Made by a program: the position numbers and the translations under genes. From an uncultured Paracoccaceae bacterium (lineage in GTDB: Bacteria > Pseudomonadota > Alphaproteobacteria > Rhodobacterales > Rhodobacteraceae), in the NCBI GenBank assembly GCA_947489445.1, contig CANLDN010000001.1, positions 558,001 to 622,000 on the forward strand: 64,000 nucleotides of DNA, in the 5' to 3' direction. The notes below the pieces were generated by a model. That model saw only the letters and a program-made list of their open reading frames with translations, had not been told where the DNA came from and ran no database searches. Shown here piece after piece: positions 8,194 to 17,846 of the stretch; positions within the stretch are counted from its first letter, which is position 1; the number at the start of each line of letters is the position of its first letter.

Positions 8194-8408
8194 TTGCATT
8201 TGGAGCTGGCGGGCCCCTGTTGTATTGTTACGAGTGTCAAAGCAAGTTGGGCCTTTTTCGGATTAGGTGTAGAACACTCAAGTCTGTTTTGGGCTGGCAG
8301 TGAACCTAAGTGACGGAAGCCTAAATGGCTGCTATGTCCCGCATTGCTCCAGTCTGTCGTCCGCCTGCGAACGGCAGTTTAATTACCTTCATCATGACAA
8401 CTGGAGTG

Positions 8409-9188
8409 TCACAACCCAACCTGCCGCAGGTATCGCATCAACCTGATCCGCAGCAGGAGCGCCACGGCAAAAAACAACACCCCCGCCACAAGGAACGTCA
8501 CACCGACATCATCCCGGCTTGCCTTATATTGCGCGACAAGCTCCGTGCGCCGGTGGTCAATGGCCTCAACAATCAACACGCCATCGGCGACGTTCAAACC
8601 CTTTTCACGCAGCTGTGGCAGCACATAGTCACGATCACCTTGGACGAATGAACGGGTCACCAACGCCGTAAATGCGGGCCGCTGTCCTTGATCCGATGGC
8701 ACACCAATCGCGGCCAAGGCCGCCACGTTCGATGCGTTCTGCCCCCGTTGCAGCTGCCTTTCAAACAACAACGCAGGGATGACGTCCCCCGGCTGCCATT
8801 CCGGTCCCGTCAATGGGATAAAACCGCGTGGCGGGTTCAACCGCGCAAGAAGCGGATCATCCGATGGCGGCTGCACATAGGCATATCTGGCATCCGGCAG
8901 CTGCAGTTGCGCATTTAGCAGGGCCTCGTCCAGCGCACCGATAAAGCTGTCCGTCGTCAGATCAGTCGCGGATACAATCTCGGTCGGCGGATCAACCGGA
9001 TCAAGCCGTTCCGGCAAATACCAAAGATAGCACCCCACGCCGAACACCGCCATCAGGCACCCGATCAACAAAAACCCGTTGGTGACCGCGCGGGCATGCG
9101 TCAATTCCCTTGCAGGCCGCCCATGCGGGAAGACACAGGCCCGGATCAGCCGCAACAGCTCCGCGAGACCGTGGAACAACTCAAACAT
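8409..9188 (-). CDS. Uncharacterised membrane protein with two terminal helices
   Basis: A 259-residue protein. One hydrophobic helix lies near residues 37-57 (TNGFLLIGCLMAVFGVGCYL) and another near 225-248 (VTFLVAGVLFFAVALLLRI). The ~170 residues between are polar and probably periplasmic. I recognise no domain. It starts 30 nt after the epimerase stop on the same strand, so the two are likely co-transcribed. Function unknown. Confidence 0.7.
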   Translation of the reverse strand: MFELFHGLAELLRLIRACVFPHGRPARELTHARAVTNGFLLIGCLMAVFGVGCYLWYLPERLDPVDPPTEIVSATDLTTDSFIGALDEALLNAQLQLPDARYAYVQPPSDDPLLARLNPPRGFIPLTGPEWQPGDVIPALLFERQLQRGQNASNVAALAAIGVPSDQGQRPAFTALVTRSFVQGDRDYVLPQLREKGLNVADGVLIVEAIDHRRTELVAQYKASRDDVGVTFLVAGVLFFAVALLLRIRLMRYLRQVGL

Positions 9189-9218
9189 CGTGACAGGCTT
9201 TGGCTACGGAGCCCCCAA

Positions 9219-9623
9219 TCAAACCTGCTCCAACTCGACCAGACAGCCGTTGAAATCCTTGGGATGCAAAAACAAAACCGGCTTGCCATGCGCACCAGTC
9301 TTGGGTTCGCCCCCGCCCAGAACGCGCGCGCCCTCAGCCAGCAAATGGTCACGGGCCGCCAGAATGTCATCGACCTCGTAGCAGACATGATGGATGCCAC
9401 CGGATGGGTTCTTGTCCAGAAACCCCTGAATGGGCGACGCCTCTCCTAACGGATAAAGCAGCTCAATCTTGGTGTTGGGCAGGGTGATGAAAACGACCGT
9501 CACACCGTGATCCGGTTCATCCTGCGGGGCACCCACATCGGCCCCCAACATGGTGCGATACTGGGCGCTTGCAGCCTCCAGATCAGGGACGGCAATGGCA
9601 ACGTGATTGAGGCGACCGATCAT
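9219..9623 (-). CDS. mce: Methylmalonyl-CoA epimerase
   Basis: A 134-residue vicinal-oxygen-chelate protein. Two beta-alpha-beta modules supply the metal ligands: His in LNHVAIAVPDL (residue 7), His in GGIHHVCYEVDD, and the final Glu in CLVELEQV. The N-terminus and the length are typical of methylmalonyl-CoA/ethylmalonyl-CoA epimerases, which interconvert the 2R and 2S epimers in propionate and ethylmalonyl-CoA metabolism. The ATG at 9623 has AGGAGAAAA directly upstream; the open frame beyond it is not homologous. Confidence 0.9.
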   Translation of the reverse strand: MIGRLNHVAIAVPDLEAASAQYRTMLGADVGAPQDEPDHGVTVVFITLPNTKIELLYPLGEASPIQGFLDKNPSGGIHHVCYEVDDILAARDHLLAEGARVLGGGEPKTGAHGKPVLFLHPKDFNGCLVELEQV

Positions 9624-9749
9624 GTGTTTTCTCCTTTCGCGCACTATGCCGCGACGCGGCAATCCTTGCAACGCACGATGCAATTAACAACCTGTTCACC
9701 TTGTGCTGCTTTGAATATGGGCGATTGCCACCAAAGGGGAAGAATCGCC

Positions 9750-10466
9750 ATGGATACGCTGAACGAGATGATGCTCACGCGCGCACCGACTGCACGCCGC
9801 CCGTTATTGGGCCTGACGGTTCTGGTGGTCGAAGACAGCCGGTTCGCCTGCGAAGCCCTGCGCCTTTTGTGCCTGCGGTCGGGTGCACGGATCCGACGTG
9901 CCGACAATCTGGAAAACGCGCGGCGGCATCTTGGCGTTTATCGACCTTCGGTGGTTTTGATTGATGTCGGGTTGCCCGACGGTTCCGGGCTCGCGCTGAT
10001 CAAATCCCTGGCCGAAGCAAACCCGCGGATCGACGTTATCATCGGCATCAGCGGCGATGGCACCGCGCAGGCGGATGTGATAGCCTCAGGCGCGGACGGG
10101 TTTATCGAAAAACCCATCGCCAATCTGGCCGCGTTTCAGGCCGCGATCCTGACCCACCTGCCCGCCGACCGGCAGCCACCCGGCCCACGCATCATCAATG
10201 ATGAGGTGATCAGCCCCGACCCCATCGCCTATCAGGACGACCTGACCCATATCGCACAGGTCCTGCAGGGTAGCGATGACAGCGCCGATATCGACTATGT
10301 CACCCAATTCCTCAGCGGCGTGGCCCGATCGGCACAGGATCACGACCTCGACAAGGCGGTGACCAATCTCGCCAGCCGCCGCGTGGCCGGGGCCAATGTC
10401 AAACCGGATGTGGCTGCGTTGTCGGAAATGGTACAAATGCGGATAGCCGCAGGCGGGCCGCTCTAA
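9750..10466 (+). CDS. Response regulator with N-terminal receiver domain
   Basis: A 238-residue protein. The receiver domain spans about residues 22-140: acidic pair in VLVVEDS, phospho-acceptor Asp in VLIDVGLPDGSG, conserved Lys in GFIEKPI. The C-terminal ~100 residues are helical with no DNA-binding motif that I recognise, so it may act through protein contacts. No histidine kinase is adjacent. The ATG at 9750 has AAGGGGAA upstream and begins the conserved part. It converges with the DUF1993 gene, overlapping by 4 nt. Confidence 0.85.
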   Translation: MDTLNEMMLTRAPTARRPLLGLTVLVVEDSRFACEALRLLCLRSGARIRRADNLENARRHLGVYRPSVVLIDVGLPDGSGLALIKSLAEANPRIDVIIGISGDGTAQADVIASGADGFIEKPIANLAAFQAAILTHLPADRQPPGPRIINDEVISPDPIAYQDDLTHIAQVLQGSDDSADIDYVTQFLSGVARSAQDHDLDKAVTNLASRRVAGANVKPDVAALSEMVQMRIAAGGPL

Positions 10467-10942
10467 TCGTCAAACGCAAATCCGGTCGGGTATTCATGCA
10501 AACCGTCGAACGCAGTCTTGCCAATATCGGCGCCGTGCTGGCGTAAAATGGCAAATGCCATCGACAGGTGAAACCACAGATTCGGCTGGGCGAAATGCTG
10601 CAGATACGCCTGCGCTGACTGATTGAGATCGGCAAAACCGGCCCGGTGTACGATCCTGCGGTGATCTGCATCCGCAAAGTCAGTGGGTTGCAACGACATC
10701 ACGGCAGCACGCGCGATCTCCAACGCGCGATATGGATCGGTCTGCGGCAGGTCAGGCGGCTCCCGGTCTGTTAGCGGGAACGTTCCACGTAAGGCAAAGC
10801 TGGCGACTGTACAAAACTGCCCAGCACAATCGAACATCCCCGGATGCAAACGCGCGGCCAACATTTCTGGCGCGGCTTTGTCGATCAGGATCAACGCCTG
10901 ATCCAGCGCCTGCAATGCAACCGGAACAGACGCGGTATACAT
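10463..10942 (-). CDS. DUF1993 (DinB-like fold) family protein
   Basis: A 159-residue helical protein. Family features are [17 protein letters not shown] at the N-terminus, then AARLHPGMFDCAGQFCTVASFA, and the late NLWFHLSMAFAILRQHGADIG. DUF1993 proteins adopt a DinB-type four-helix bundle; their biochemical role is not known to me. It starts within the aspS stop codon (TGATG), so it is translated from the aspS mRNA. Confidence 0.85.
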   Translation of the reverse strand: MYTASVPVALQALDQALILIDKAAPEMLAARLHPGMFDCAGQFCTVASFALRGTFPLTDREPPDLPQTDPYRALEIARAAVMSLQPTDFADADHRRIVHRAGFADLNQSAQAYLQHFAQPNLWFHLSMAFAILRQHGADIGKTAFDGLHEYPTGFAFDD

Positions 10943-12735
10943 CAGCTTTCCGGCGGCAGGACCCGCAGACGCAGCTCGCGCAATTGCTCATTCATTGGCT
11001 CGTTCGGCGCATCCATCATCAGATCTTCGGCGCGCTGGTTCATCGGGAACATGATGACCTCGCGAATATTCGCCTCATCCGCCAGCAGCATCACAATCCG
11101 GTCGATACCAGCCGCACATCCGCCATGTGGCGGGGCACCATATTGGAACGCATTGACCATCCCGCCAAAGCGTTTCTTGACCTCGTCTTCACCGTAACCG
11201 GCAATCTCGAACGCCTTGAACATGATCTCTGGCTTGTGATTCCGGATCGCACCCGACACCAGCTCATAGCCGTTACAGGCCAGGTCATACTGATAGCCCA
11301 GCACATCCAGCGGATCACCATTCAGCGCGTCCATCCCGCCTTGCGGCATGGAAAACGGGTTATGTTCGAAATCGATCCGACCCGTTTCATCGTCTTTTTC
11401 ATAGATCGGGAAATCCACAACCCATGCAAAGGCAAAGCGGTTCAGATCGGTCAAACCCAGCTCTTCCCCAATAACATTACGGGCCTTGCCAGCCACTGCC
11501 TCAAACGCATGCGGCTTGCCGCCCAGGAAAAACGCAGCATCACCAAGGCCCAGACCCAACTGCGTGCGAATGGCCTCGGTCCGCTCAGGCCCAATATTCT
11601 TGGCCAGCGGCCCGGCGGCTTCCATCCCATCAGCCCCCTCACGCCAGAAGATATAGCCCATCCCGGGCAATCCTTCCTTCTGCGCGAACGCATTCATCCG
11701 GTCACAGAACTTGCGGCCCACCGGATCGCCACCCTTCTTGCGCGGGGCCGGAATGGCGCGCACTTGCGTACCCTCCTGCTCCAACAGCTTGGCAAAAATC
11801 GCGAAACCGGAGCCGCGGAAATGGTCCGACACATCCTGCATCTTGATCGGATTGCGCAGGTCCGGTTTGTCGGAGCCATACCACAAAGCCGCGTCGCGAT
11901 AGGAAATCTGCGGCCAGACCTTATCGACCGACCGACCGTTGCCGAATTCTTCAAAAATCCCCGTCAAAACCGGCTGGATCGTGTCGAACACATCCTGCTG
12001 CTCAACAAACGACATTTCCAAATCCAACTGATAAAAATCCGTGGGCGACCGATCCGCCCGCGGGTCCTCATCGCGGAAACATGGGGCGATCTGGAAGTAC
12101 TTGTCATAACCCGACACCATGATCAGCTGCTTGAACTGCTGCGGGGCCTGCGGAAGGGCATAGAACTTGCCCGGATGCAGCCGCGAGGGCACCAGAAAAT
12201 CCCGCGCGCCTTCGGGCGAAGACGCGGTAATGATCGGCGTCTGATACTCGCGGAACCCGGTATCCCACATCCGCTTGCGCATTGAGGCCACGACATCCGA
12301 ACGCAGTTTCATGTTGGCCTGCATCGCCTCGCGGCGCAGATCCAGATAGCGATACTTCAGGCGGGTTTCCTCGGGATATTCCTGATCGCCAAACACCATC
12401 AGTGGCAGCTCTTTCGCAGCCCCCAGCACTTCAAGGCCGCGCACAAATACCTCAACCTCACCGGTTGGAAGATTTGGATTCACCTTATCTGCATCCCGCG
12501 CCTTAACAGTACCGTCGATGCGAATACACCACTCAGACCGCAGTTTCTCAAACTCTGAAAATACAGCCGAATCCGGGTCACACAGCACCTGCGTAATGCC
12601 GTAATGATCCCTCAGATCGATAAACAAAATGCCGCCGTGATCACGCACCCGATTGACCCAGCCCGACAGACGGACAGTGTCGCCTACATTGGCGGCGGTC
12701 AGATCGGCACAGGTATGGCTGCGATAAGCGTGCAT
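10942..12735 (-). CDS. aspS: Aspartyl-tRNA synthetase
   Basis: A 597-residue class II synthetase. It has an N-terminal OB-fold anticodon-binding domain (residues ~1-110), class II catalytic motifs (motif 2 in [16 protein letters not shown]), the bacterial GAD insertion, and motif 3 at [13 protein letters not shown] near the C-terminus. It charges tRNA-Asp; alphaproteobacterial forms are usually non-discriminating and also make Asp-tRNA-Asn, which I cannot confirm here. The ATG at 12735 (MHAYRSHTC) has a GGGAG upstream. Divergent from carB. Confidence 0.97.
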   Translation of the reverse strand: MHAYRSHTCADLTAANVGDTVRLSGWVNRVRDHGGILFIDLRDHYGITQVLCDPDSAVFSEFEKLRSEWCIRIDGTVKARDADKVNPNLPTGEVEVFVRGLEVLGAAKELPLMVFGDQEYPEETRLKYRYLDLRREAMQANMKLRSDVVASMRKRMWDTGFREYQTPIITASSPEGARDFLVPSRLHPGKFYALPQAPQQFKQLIMVSGYDKYFQIAPCFRDEDPRADRSPTDFYQLDLEMSFVEQQDVFDTIQPVLTGIFEEFGNGRSVDKVWPQISYRDAALWYGSDKPDLRNPIKMQDVSDHFRGSGFAIFAKLLEQEGTQVRAIPAPRKKGGDPVGRKFCDRMNAFAQKEGLPGMGYIFWREGADGMEAAGPLAKNIGPERTEAIRTQLGLGLGDAAFFLGGKPHAFEAVAGKARNVIGEELGLTDLNRFAFAWVVDFPIYEKDDETGRIDFEHNPFSMPQGGMDALNGDPLDVLGYQYDLACNGYELVSGAIRNHKPEIMFKAFEIAGYGEDEVKKRFGGMVNAFQYGAPPHGGCAAGIDRIVMLLADEANIREVIMFPMNQRAEDLMMDAPNEPMNEQLRELRLRVLPPES

Positions 12736-12821
12736 GGTAAGGCTCCCTCGGAAGTTATTCTGCCCGTACATATGTTTTAGTTAAAGTAGTCAATATGACT
12801 GCAAAAAAAGTCTTCCACCGC

Positions 12822-12849
12822 TTGCACCCTGACGCGCCATCCCTATAAC
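12822..12849 (+). promoter_or_regulatory. Probable sigma-70 promoter of carB
   Basis: TTGCAC (12822-12827), a 16-nt spacer and TATAAC (12844-12849), ending 33 nt before the carB ATG. The match to -35/-10 elements is good and the position suits a short leader. Confidence 0.55.
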
Positions 12850-12882
12850 GCAGAACAATTTGCATAGCCCCGGGGACACTCC

Positions 12883-15800
12883 ATGCCAAAGCGTACCGAC
12901 ATCCAGTCGATCATGATCATCGGCGCGGGGCCCATTATCATCGGACAGGCCTGCGAATTCGACTATTCCGGCGCGCAAGCCTGCAAGGCCCTGCGCGAAG
13001 AAGGCTACCGGGTCATCCTCGTCAACTCCAATCCGGCCACGATCATGACCGATCCGGGACTGGCCGATGCGACCTATATCGAACCCATCACGCCCGAAGT
13101 TGTGGCCAAGATCATCGAAAAAGAACGCCCCGACGCATTGCTGCCCACCATGGGCGGGCAGACCGGGCTGAACACGTCACTCGCGCTGGCTGACATGGGC
13201 GTCCTGGAAAAATTCAACGTCGAAATGATCGGGGCCAAGCGCGAAGCCATCGAAATGGCCGAAGACCGCAAGCTCTTCCGCGAAGCGATGGACCGCCTCG
13301 GCATCGAAAACCCCAAGGCCACCATCGTCACGGCCCCCGATGGCGACCTCGACGCAGGAGTCAAAATCGCCCTCGACGCACTCGACGACATCGGCCTGCC
13401 CGCCATCATCCGCCCCGCCTTCACCCTCGGCGGCACCGGTGGTGGCGTGGCTTACAACCGCGAAGAATACATTCACTTCTGCCGCACCGGCATGGACGCC
13501 TCCCCCGTCGGCCAGATCCTCGTCGACCAGTCGCTGCTCGGCTGGAAAGAGTTCGAGATGGAGGTCGTCCGCGACAAGGCCGACAACGCCATCATCGTCT
13601 GCGCTATCGAAAACGTGGACCCGATGGGCGTGCATACCGGCGACAGCATCACCGTGGCCCCCGCGCTGACACTGACCGACAAGGAATACCAGATCATGAG
13701 AACGCACAGCATCAACGTGCTGCGCGAAATCGGCGTCGAAACCGGTGGCTCGAACGTGCAATGGGCCGTTAACCCCGCCGATGGGCGCATGATCGTGATC
13801 GAAATGAACCCGCGCGTGTCGCGGTCCTCGGCCCTCGCATCAAAGGCCACCGGTTTTCCCATCGCCAAGATCGCCGCGAAACTTGCTGTCGGCTATACGC
13901 TCGACGAACTCGACAACGACATCACCGGGGTGACCCCCGCCTCTTTCGAGCCGACCATCGACTATGTCGTCACCAAAATCCCCCGCTTCGCCTTCGAAAA
14001 ATTCGCAGGCTCAGAACCCTACCTGACCACCGCCATGAAATCCGTGGGTGAGGCGATGGCCATAGGCCGCACCATCCACGAGTCCTTGCAAAAGGCCCTC
14101 GCCTCCATGGAAACCGGCCTCACCGGCTTTGACGACATCGACATCCCAGGCGCCCCCGACACCGCCGCGATCACCAAGGCGCTTGCCAAACAGACCCCCG
14201 ACCGCATCCGCGTCATCGCCCAGGCCATGCGGCACGGGCTGTCCGACGATGACATCAACGCCGTCACCAAATTCGACCCATGGTTCCTGGCCCGCATCCG
14301 CGAGATCATCGAGGCCGAGGCCGACATCATCAAAAACGGCCTCCCCGTGGACGAAACGGGCCTGCGCGCCATCAAGATGCTCGGCTTCACCGACGCGCGG
14401 CTGGCTACCCTCACCGGACGAGACGAAGACCAGATCCGCCGCGCCCGCCACAACCTTGGCGTCACCGCCGTTTTCAAACGGATCGACACCTGTGCTGCGG
14501 AATTCGAAGCCCAAACGCCCTACATGTACTCCACCTATGAAACGCCTGTCATGGGCGAGGCGGAATGCGAAGCGCGACCATCCGACCGCAAAAAGGTGGT
14601 CATCCTCGGCGGCGGTCCCAACCGGATCGGGCAAGGGATCGAGTTCGATTATTGCTGCTGTCACGCCTGTTTCGCCCTGACCGATCAGGGCTACGAGACG
14701 ATCATGATCAACTGCAACCCTGAAACGGTCAGCACCGATTATGACACCTCCGACCGGCTTTATTTCGAACCGCTGACCTTTGAACATGTGATGGAAATCC
14801 TGCGGGTCGAACAGGACAACGGCACGCTGCACGGGGTCATCGTGCAGTTCGGCGGGCAGACCCCGCTGAAACTCGCTAACGCCCTGCACGATGCAGGCAT
14901 CCCGATCCTCGGCACCTCACCCGACAGTATCGATCTGGCCGAAGATCGCGAGCGTTTCCAGCAGCTTGTCCAGAAGCTCGGCCTGAAACAGCCGCATAAC
15001 GGCATAGCGTCCACCGACGCCGAGGCACTCGACATCGCCGAGGGCATCGGCTTCCCTCTCGTCATCCGCCCCTCTTTCGTGCTGGGCGGACGCGCAATGG
15101 AGATCGTCCGCGATATGGACCAGCTGCGCCGCTATATCTCCGACGCTGTGGTGGTGTCAGGCGACAGCCCCGTCCTGCTCGACAGCTATCTGTCGGGCGC
15201 GGTTGAGGTTGACGTGGATTGCCTGTCAGACGGCCAAAACACCCATGTCGCCGGCATCATGCAGCATATCGAAGAGGCCGGCGTGCATTCCGGCGACAGC
15301 GCCTGCTCGCTCCCGCCGCATTCGCTGTCCGACGCGGTGATCACCGAAATCCGCGCGCAGACCGAAAAACTCGCCAAGGCGCTCAACGTCGTCGGCCTGA
15401 TGAATATCCAATTCGCTGTGAAGGACGAAGAGGTCTACCTGATCGAGGTCAACCCCCGCGCCTCGCGCACCGTGCCCTTCGTGGCCAAGGCGACGGATAG
15501 CGCCATCGCCTCCATCGCCGCGCGGCTGATGGCGGGCGAACCGCTATCAAACTTCCCCCTGCGCGAACCTTACCCGGTCACCGAGAACCCAATGGACGTG
15601 CTGCCACTGGGCGATGCCTTCACCCTCGCCGACCCGAAAACCCCGTGGTTTTCCGTGAAAGAGGCCGTTCTGCCCTTCGCCCGCTTCCCCGGTGTCGATA
15701 CGATCCTCGGCCCCGAAATGCGGTCCACAGGCGAGGTCATGGGCTGGGACCGGTCCTTCCCCCGCGCATTCCTTAAGGCGCAGATGGGCGCCGGCACGGA

Positions 15801-16200
15801 CCTGCCCACATCCGGCACCGTCTTCATTTCGATCAAGGATGCCGACAAAACGGCTGACATGATTGATGCGTCCAGAACCCTCCTGCAACTCGGTTTCGAT
15901 ATCGTGGCCACACGCGGCACCGCCGCCTGGCTCACTGAAAACGAAATTGCCTGCGAAACGGTGAACAAGGTCTATGAAGGCGGGTTGACCATCGTTGACC
16001 GGCTCAAAGACGGGCATATCGCCCTGGTCTTCAACACGACCGAGGGCGCGCAGGCGGTCGAAGACAGCCGCGACATCCGCGCCGTCGCCCTCTACGATAA
16101 AATCCCCTACTTCACGACCGCCGCCGCCGCTCACGCCGCCGTGCTGGCCATGCAGGCACGGGAAGAGGGGGATGTTGGGGTACGGGCGTTGCAGGGTTAA
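12883..16200 (+). CDS. carB: Carbamoyl-phosphate synthase large subunit
   Basis: A 1,105-residue protein with the internal duplication of CarB. The first ATP-grasp half starts [21 protein letters not shown]; the second begins near residue 565 with [22 protein letters not shown] methylglyoxal-synthase-like allosteric domain covers the last ~130 residues. It makes carbamoyl phosphate from bicarbonate, ATP and glutamine-derived ammonia for pyrimidine and arginine synthesis. It is slightly longer than the ~1,073 residues of the E. coli enzyme, as is usual in Rhodobacteraceae. carA is not in the window, so the pair is unlinked. Confidence 0.98.
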   Translation: MPKRTDIQSIMIIGAGPIIIGQACEFDYSGAQACKALREEGYRVILVNSNPATIMTDPGLADATYIEPITPEVVAKIIEKERPDALLPTMGGQTGLNTSLALADMGVLEKFNVEMIGAKREAIEMAEDRKLFREAMDRLGIENPKATIVTAPDGDLDAGVKIALDALDDIGLPAIIRPAFTLGGTGGGVAYNREEYIHFCRTGMDASPVGQILVDQSLLGWKEFEMEVVRDKADNAIIVCAIENVDPMGVHTGDSITVAPALTLTDKEYQIMRTHSINVLREIGVETGGSNVQWAVNPADGRMIVIEMNPRVSRSSALASKATGFPIAKIAAKLAVGYTLDELDNDITGVTPASFEPTIDYVVTKIPRFAFEKFAGSEPYLTTAMKSVGEAMAIGRTIHESLQKALASMETGLTGFDDIDIPGAPDTAAITKALAKQTPDRIRVIAQAMRHGLSDDDINAVTKFDPWFLARIREIIEAEADIIKNGLPVDETGLRAIKMLGFTDARLATLTGRDEDQIRRARHNLGVTAVFKRIDTCAAEFEAQTPYMYSTYETPVMGEAECEARPSDRKKVVILGGGPNRIGQGIEFDYCCCHACFALTDQGYETIMINCNPETVSTDYDTSDRLYFEPLTFEHVMEILRVEQDNGTLHGVIVQFGGQTPLKLANALHDAGIPILGTSPDSIDLAEDRERFQQLVQKLGLKQPHNGIASTDAEALDIAEGIGFPLVIRPSFVLGGRAMEIVRDMDQLRRYISDAVVVSGDSPVLLDSYLSGAVEVDVDCLSDGQNTHVAGIMQHIEEAGVHSGDSACSLPPHSLSDAVITEIRAQTEKLAKALNVVGLMNIQFAVKDEEVYLIEVNPRASRTVPFVAKATDSAIASIAARLMAGEPLSNFPLREPYPVTENPMDVLPLGDAFTLADPKTPWFSVKEAVLPFARFPGVDTILGPEMRSTGEVMGWDRSFPRAFLKAQMGAGTDLPTSGTVFISIKDADKTADMIDASRTLLQLGFDIVATRGTAAWLTENEIACETVNKVYEGGLTIVDRLKDGHIALVFNTTEGAQAVEDSRDIRAVALYDKIPYFTTAAAAHAAVLAMQAREEGDVGVRALQG

Positions 16201-16249
16201 CTTGTTTCAGTTATTCACGCTATGATTGCAGGTGGCTTGAGGGTGGATT

Positions 16250-16939
16250 TTGAGAGAATATTTTCTAGATGAGTCAGGAGAACTAGGGTTCTCACAAAAC
16301 TCATGCCGCCATTTTCTTATTGCAATAATAGAAGCACATGACTCGAAGCGCCTAAAAAACGTACTTCGAAAGGAAAAGAAGAAACTCCACGATCTTGGTT
16401 GGCCGCGTGAGATCGAGATTAAAGGAACTTCACTTTTTGGAAGTCATAGAAACAGTCTTATTCCTACTGCGATCTCAGCAAACCGACACGGGCACATTGA
16501 ACAGATCATTAGCCGTATCCTGTCCACTGGTATCGTACCAAGCTTTATTGCCGTCAAGAAAGACCGACTAACGCAGAATCTGAAAAATGCTCCTTACGGT
16601 ATTGCCTATAATTACTTTACTGCGAAGCTATTTTGTCAAATTATCGCTGGTTGTACCGGCGACGATTTGAGGCTCATCGTAGACCAAAGAAATAAAGAAA
16701 CGCACGCTCATATGCCTTTCAACGGCTACCTAGAAACTCGCGTTATTGGAGATTGCAGCCATTCCGCAGCATTTCAGATACGGCACGAAGATTCGTCACT
16801 TTGGCTTGGGCTGCAGGCCGTTGATTTCATTTCGTGGGGGCTTTTCCGATACTTTGAGCACAATGACGACACATTTGCAAAACTGATCTACCCAGTTTGC
16901 AACGTAACCGACCATTTCTACACAAAAGGGCCCGCATAA
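16250..16939 (+). CDS. DUF3800 family protein
   Basis: A 229-residue protein. The DUF3800 hallmarks are the N-terminal YFLDESGELGF, the central LRLIVDQRN, and the late LWLGLQAVDFISWGLFR; the regularly spaced acids suggest an RNase H-like metal site. DUF3800 genes are frequent in variable and mobile regions and in predicted defence islands; the function is unproven. It starts with TTG after GAGGGTGG, 49 nt behind carB. AT-rich codons against the GC-rich carB indicate recent acquisition. A strong terminator overlaps its 3' end. Confidence 0.75.
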   Translation: MREYFLDESGELGFSQNSCRHFLIAIIEAHDSKRLKNVLRKEKKKLHDLGWPREIEIKGTSLFGSHRNSLIPTAISANRHGHIEQIISRILSTGIVPSFIAVKKDRLTQNLKNAPYGIAYNYFTAKLFCQIIAGCTGDDLRLIVDQRNKETHAHMPFNGYLETRVIGDCSHSAAFQIRHEDSSLWLGLQAVDFISWGLFRYFEHNDDTFAKLIYPVCNVTDHFYTKGPA

Positions 16940-16955
16940 AGCAGGCCCTTTTGTG
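16921..16955 (+). terminator. Rho-independent terminator of the DUF3800 gene
   Basis: Perfect 12-bp stem CACAAAAGGGCC / GGCCCTTTTGTG (16921-16932, 16944-16955) with an 11-nt loop. The stop codon of the gene lies inside the loop, so the terminator was acquired with the gene. The stem is A/T-rich at its base and could work in both directions. Confidence 0.7.
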
Positions 16956-17126
16956 TTACGACCCTAGAGGTGGCTGCGATACACACAGCTTATCTGATCC
17001 AGACACGTCTTCTAGGACTTACCGTAACGAAAGAAAACATAGGTATATTTGTCGACTCTGTCAAGTCACAGCACCCTATAACTCGTGCGGCTAACATCGA
17101 AAATTTTAAGCATTTGCTCCCATACC

Positions 17127-17199
17127 GCCCGGACCTCGGGGTGGGTGCGAAGCGCCCTCCCCGTGGGGGAGGTCCGGGCGCTGCCCGGCGATGCCGGGC
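17127..17199. repeat. Two consecutive GC-rich palindromes between DUF3800 and the BrnA-like gene
   Basis: GCCCGGACCTC (17127-17137) pairs with GAGGTCCGGGC (17169-17179) around an inner GGGG/CCCC stem. Immediately after comes GCCCGGC-GAT-GCCGGGC (17183-17199). Both are perfect. They look like REP-type intergenic hairpins and may also terminate transcription arriving from the right. Confidence 0.6.
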
Positions 17200-17228
17200 G
17201 TAAGGGTGGCCGATGACGTGCTTCACGC

Positions 17229-17660
17229 CTACCGCTTCAACCGCGCCGTCCGCTCCGCGATCTCCGCCTGTCGCCGCTCAAAATCCCCCCACCCGGGCCG
17301 GTCCCCTTCCGTCTCGCTCACCAGCGTCTCGGGCCGCAGCACGTAATCGGTCGTGTCCGGCCCCTCCACGATCCCCGCCAGCCGGTAGTGCATGAACGTC
17401 CGCAGCACCCGGTTGATCCGCGCCTGGTACCCCTCCCCCATCGCCTTGAAGAATTTCACCACATCCGCGTCCATCTGCATCGTCACCCGCTGGCGCACCG
17501 GATGCCGCCGGTCCTCATCCTTCCAGATTTCATCCCAGGCGGGCGGCAGCATCTTTTGACGGGCCACATAGGAATGCAGATCATATTCGATCATCGCATG
17601 TGCATCGACGGCATAGCTCCAGTTGATGCGCTGCGTCTTGGTCATTTTCTTGGGGGTCAT
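17229..17660 (-). CDS. BrnA-antitoxin-like protein without a visible toxin partner
   Basis: A 143-residue protein resembling the BrnA antitoxin family. The segment RRHPVRQRVTMQMDADVVKF followed by FKAMGEGYQARINRVLRTFM is a ribbon-helix-helix module of the kind used by BrnA to bind DNA. The N-terminal ~65 residues and the C-terminal ~40 are extra. A BrnT toxin is expected directly upstream of brnA, but none is present on either side, so it may be a stand-alone regulator. The ATG at 17660 has GGAGATTGCG in front. Confidence 0.7.
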   Translation of the reverse strand: MTPKKMTKTQRINWSYAVDAHAMIEYDLHSYVARQKMLPPAWDEIWKDEDRRHPVRQRVTMQMDADVVKFFKAMGEGYQARINRVLRTFMHYRLAGIVEGPDTTDYVLRPETLVSETEGDRPGWGDFERRQAEIAERTARLKR

Positions 17661-17719
17661 CGCAATCTCCTTTGCCCGCATCCTGCCCCGCAAAGGTAAA
17701 GGGCTGTCTGCATGACCGT

Positions 17720-17747
17720 GCGCATGGTTTGCGCATGGTTTCTGCAT
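17720..17747 (-). promoter_or_regulatory. Iterated GCGCATGGTTT / CTGCAT motif upstream of the BrnA-like gene
   Basis: GCGCATGGTTT occurs twice in direct succession (17720-17730, 17731-17741) and is followed by CTGCAT. The 17-nt word GCGCATGGTTTCTGCAT at 17731-17747 recurs exactly at 60501-60517. It lies 60-90 nt upstream of the BrnA-like start, a fitting place for an operator. The bound protein is unknown. Confidence 0.4.
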
Positions 17748-17846
17748 GGAAAACACATTGCCTTCCCTAAGGTCAGCCTTGCTTGCACGTATGGGCTGTG
17801 GACATTCAGTTTTCGCGCGCCATAGTTAACTGAGGGGGGACCGAAA

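Noticed and set aside
10732..12285. 517-codon plus-strand frame over aspS and DUF1993
   Set aside because: It lies opposite a complete, motif-bearing aspS. Its composition (Arg/His/Gln-rich) is that of an antisense shadow.
14011..14889. Long open frame (292 codons) on the minus strand inside carB
   Set aside because: It is antisense to the well-conserved carB reading frame. GC-rich codons leave the opposite strand open; the sequence has no family features.
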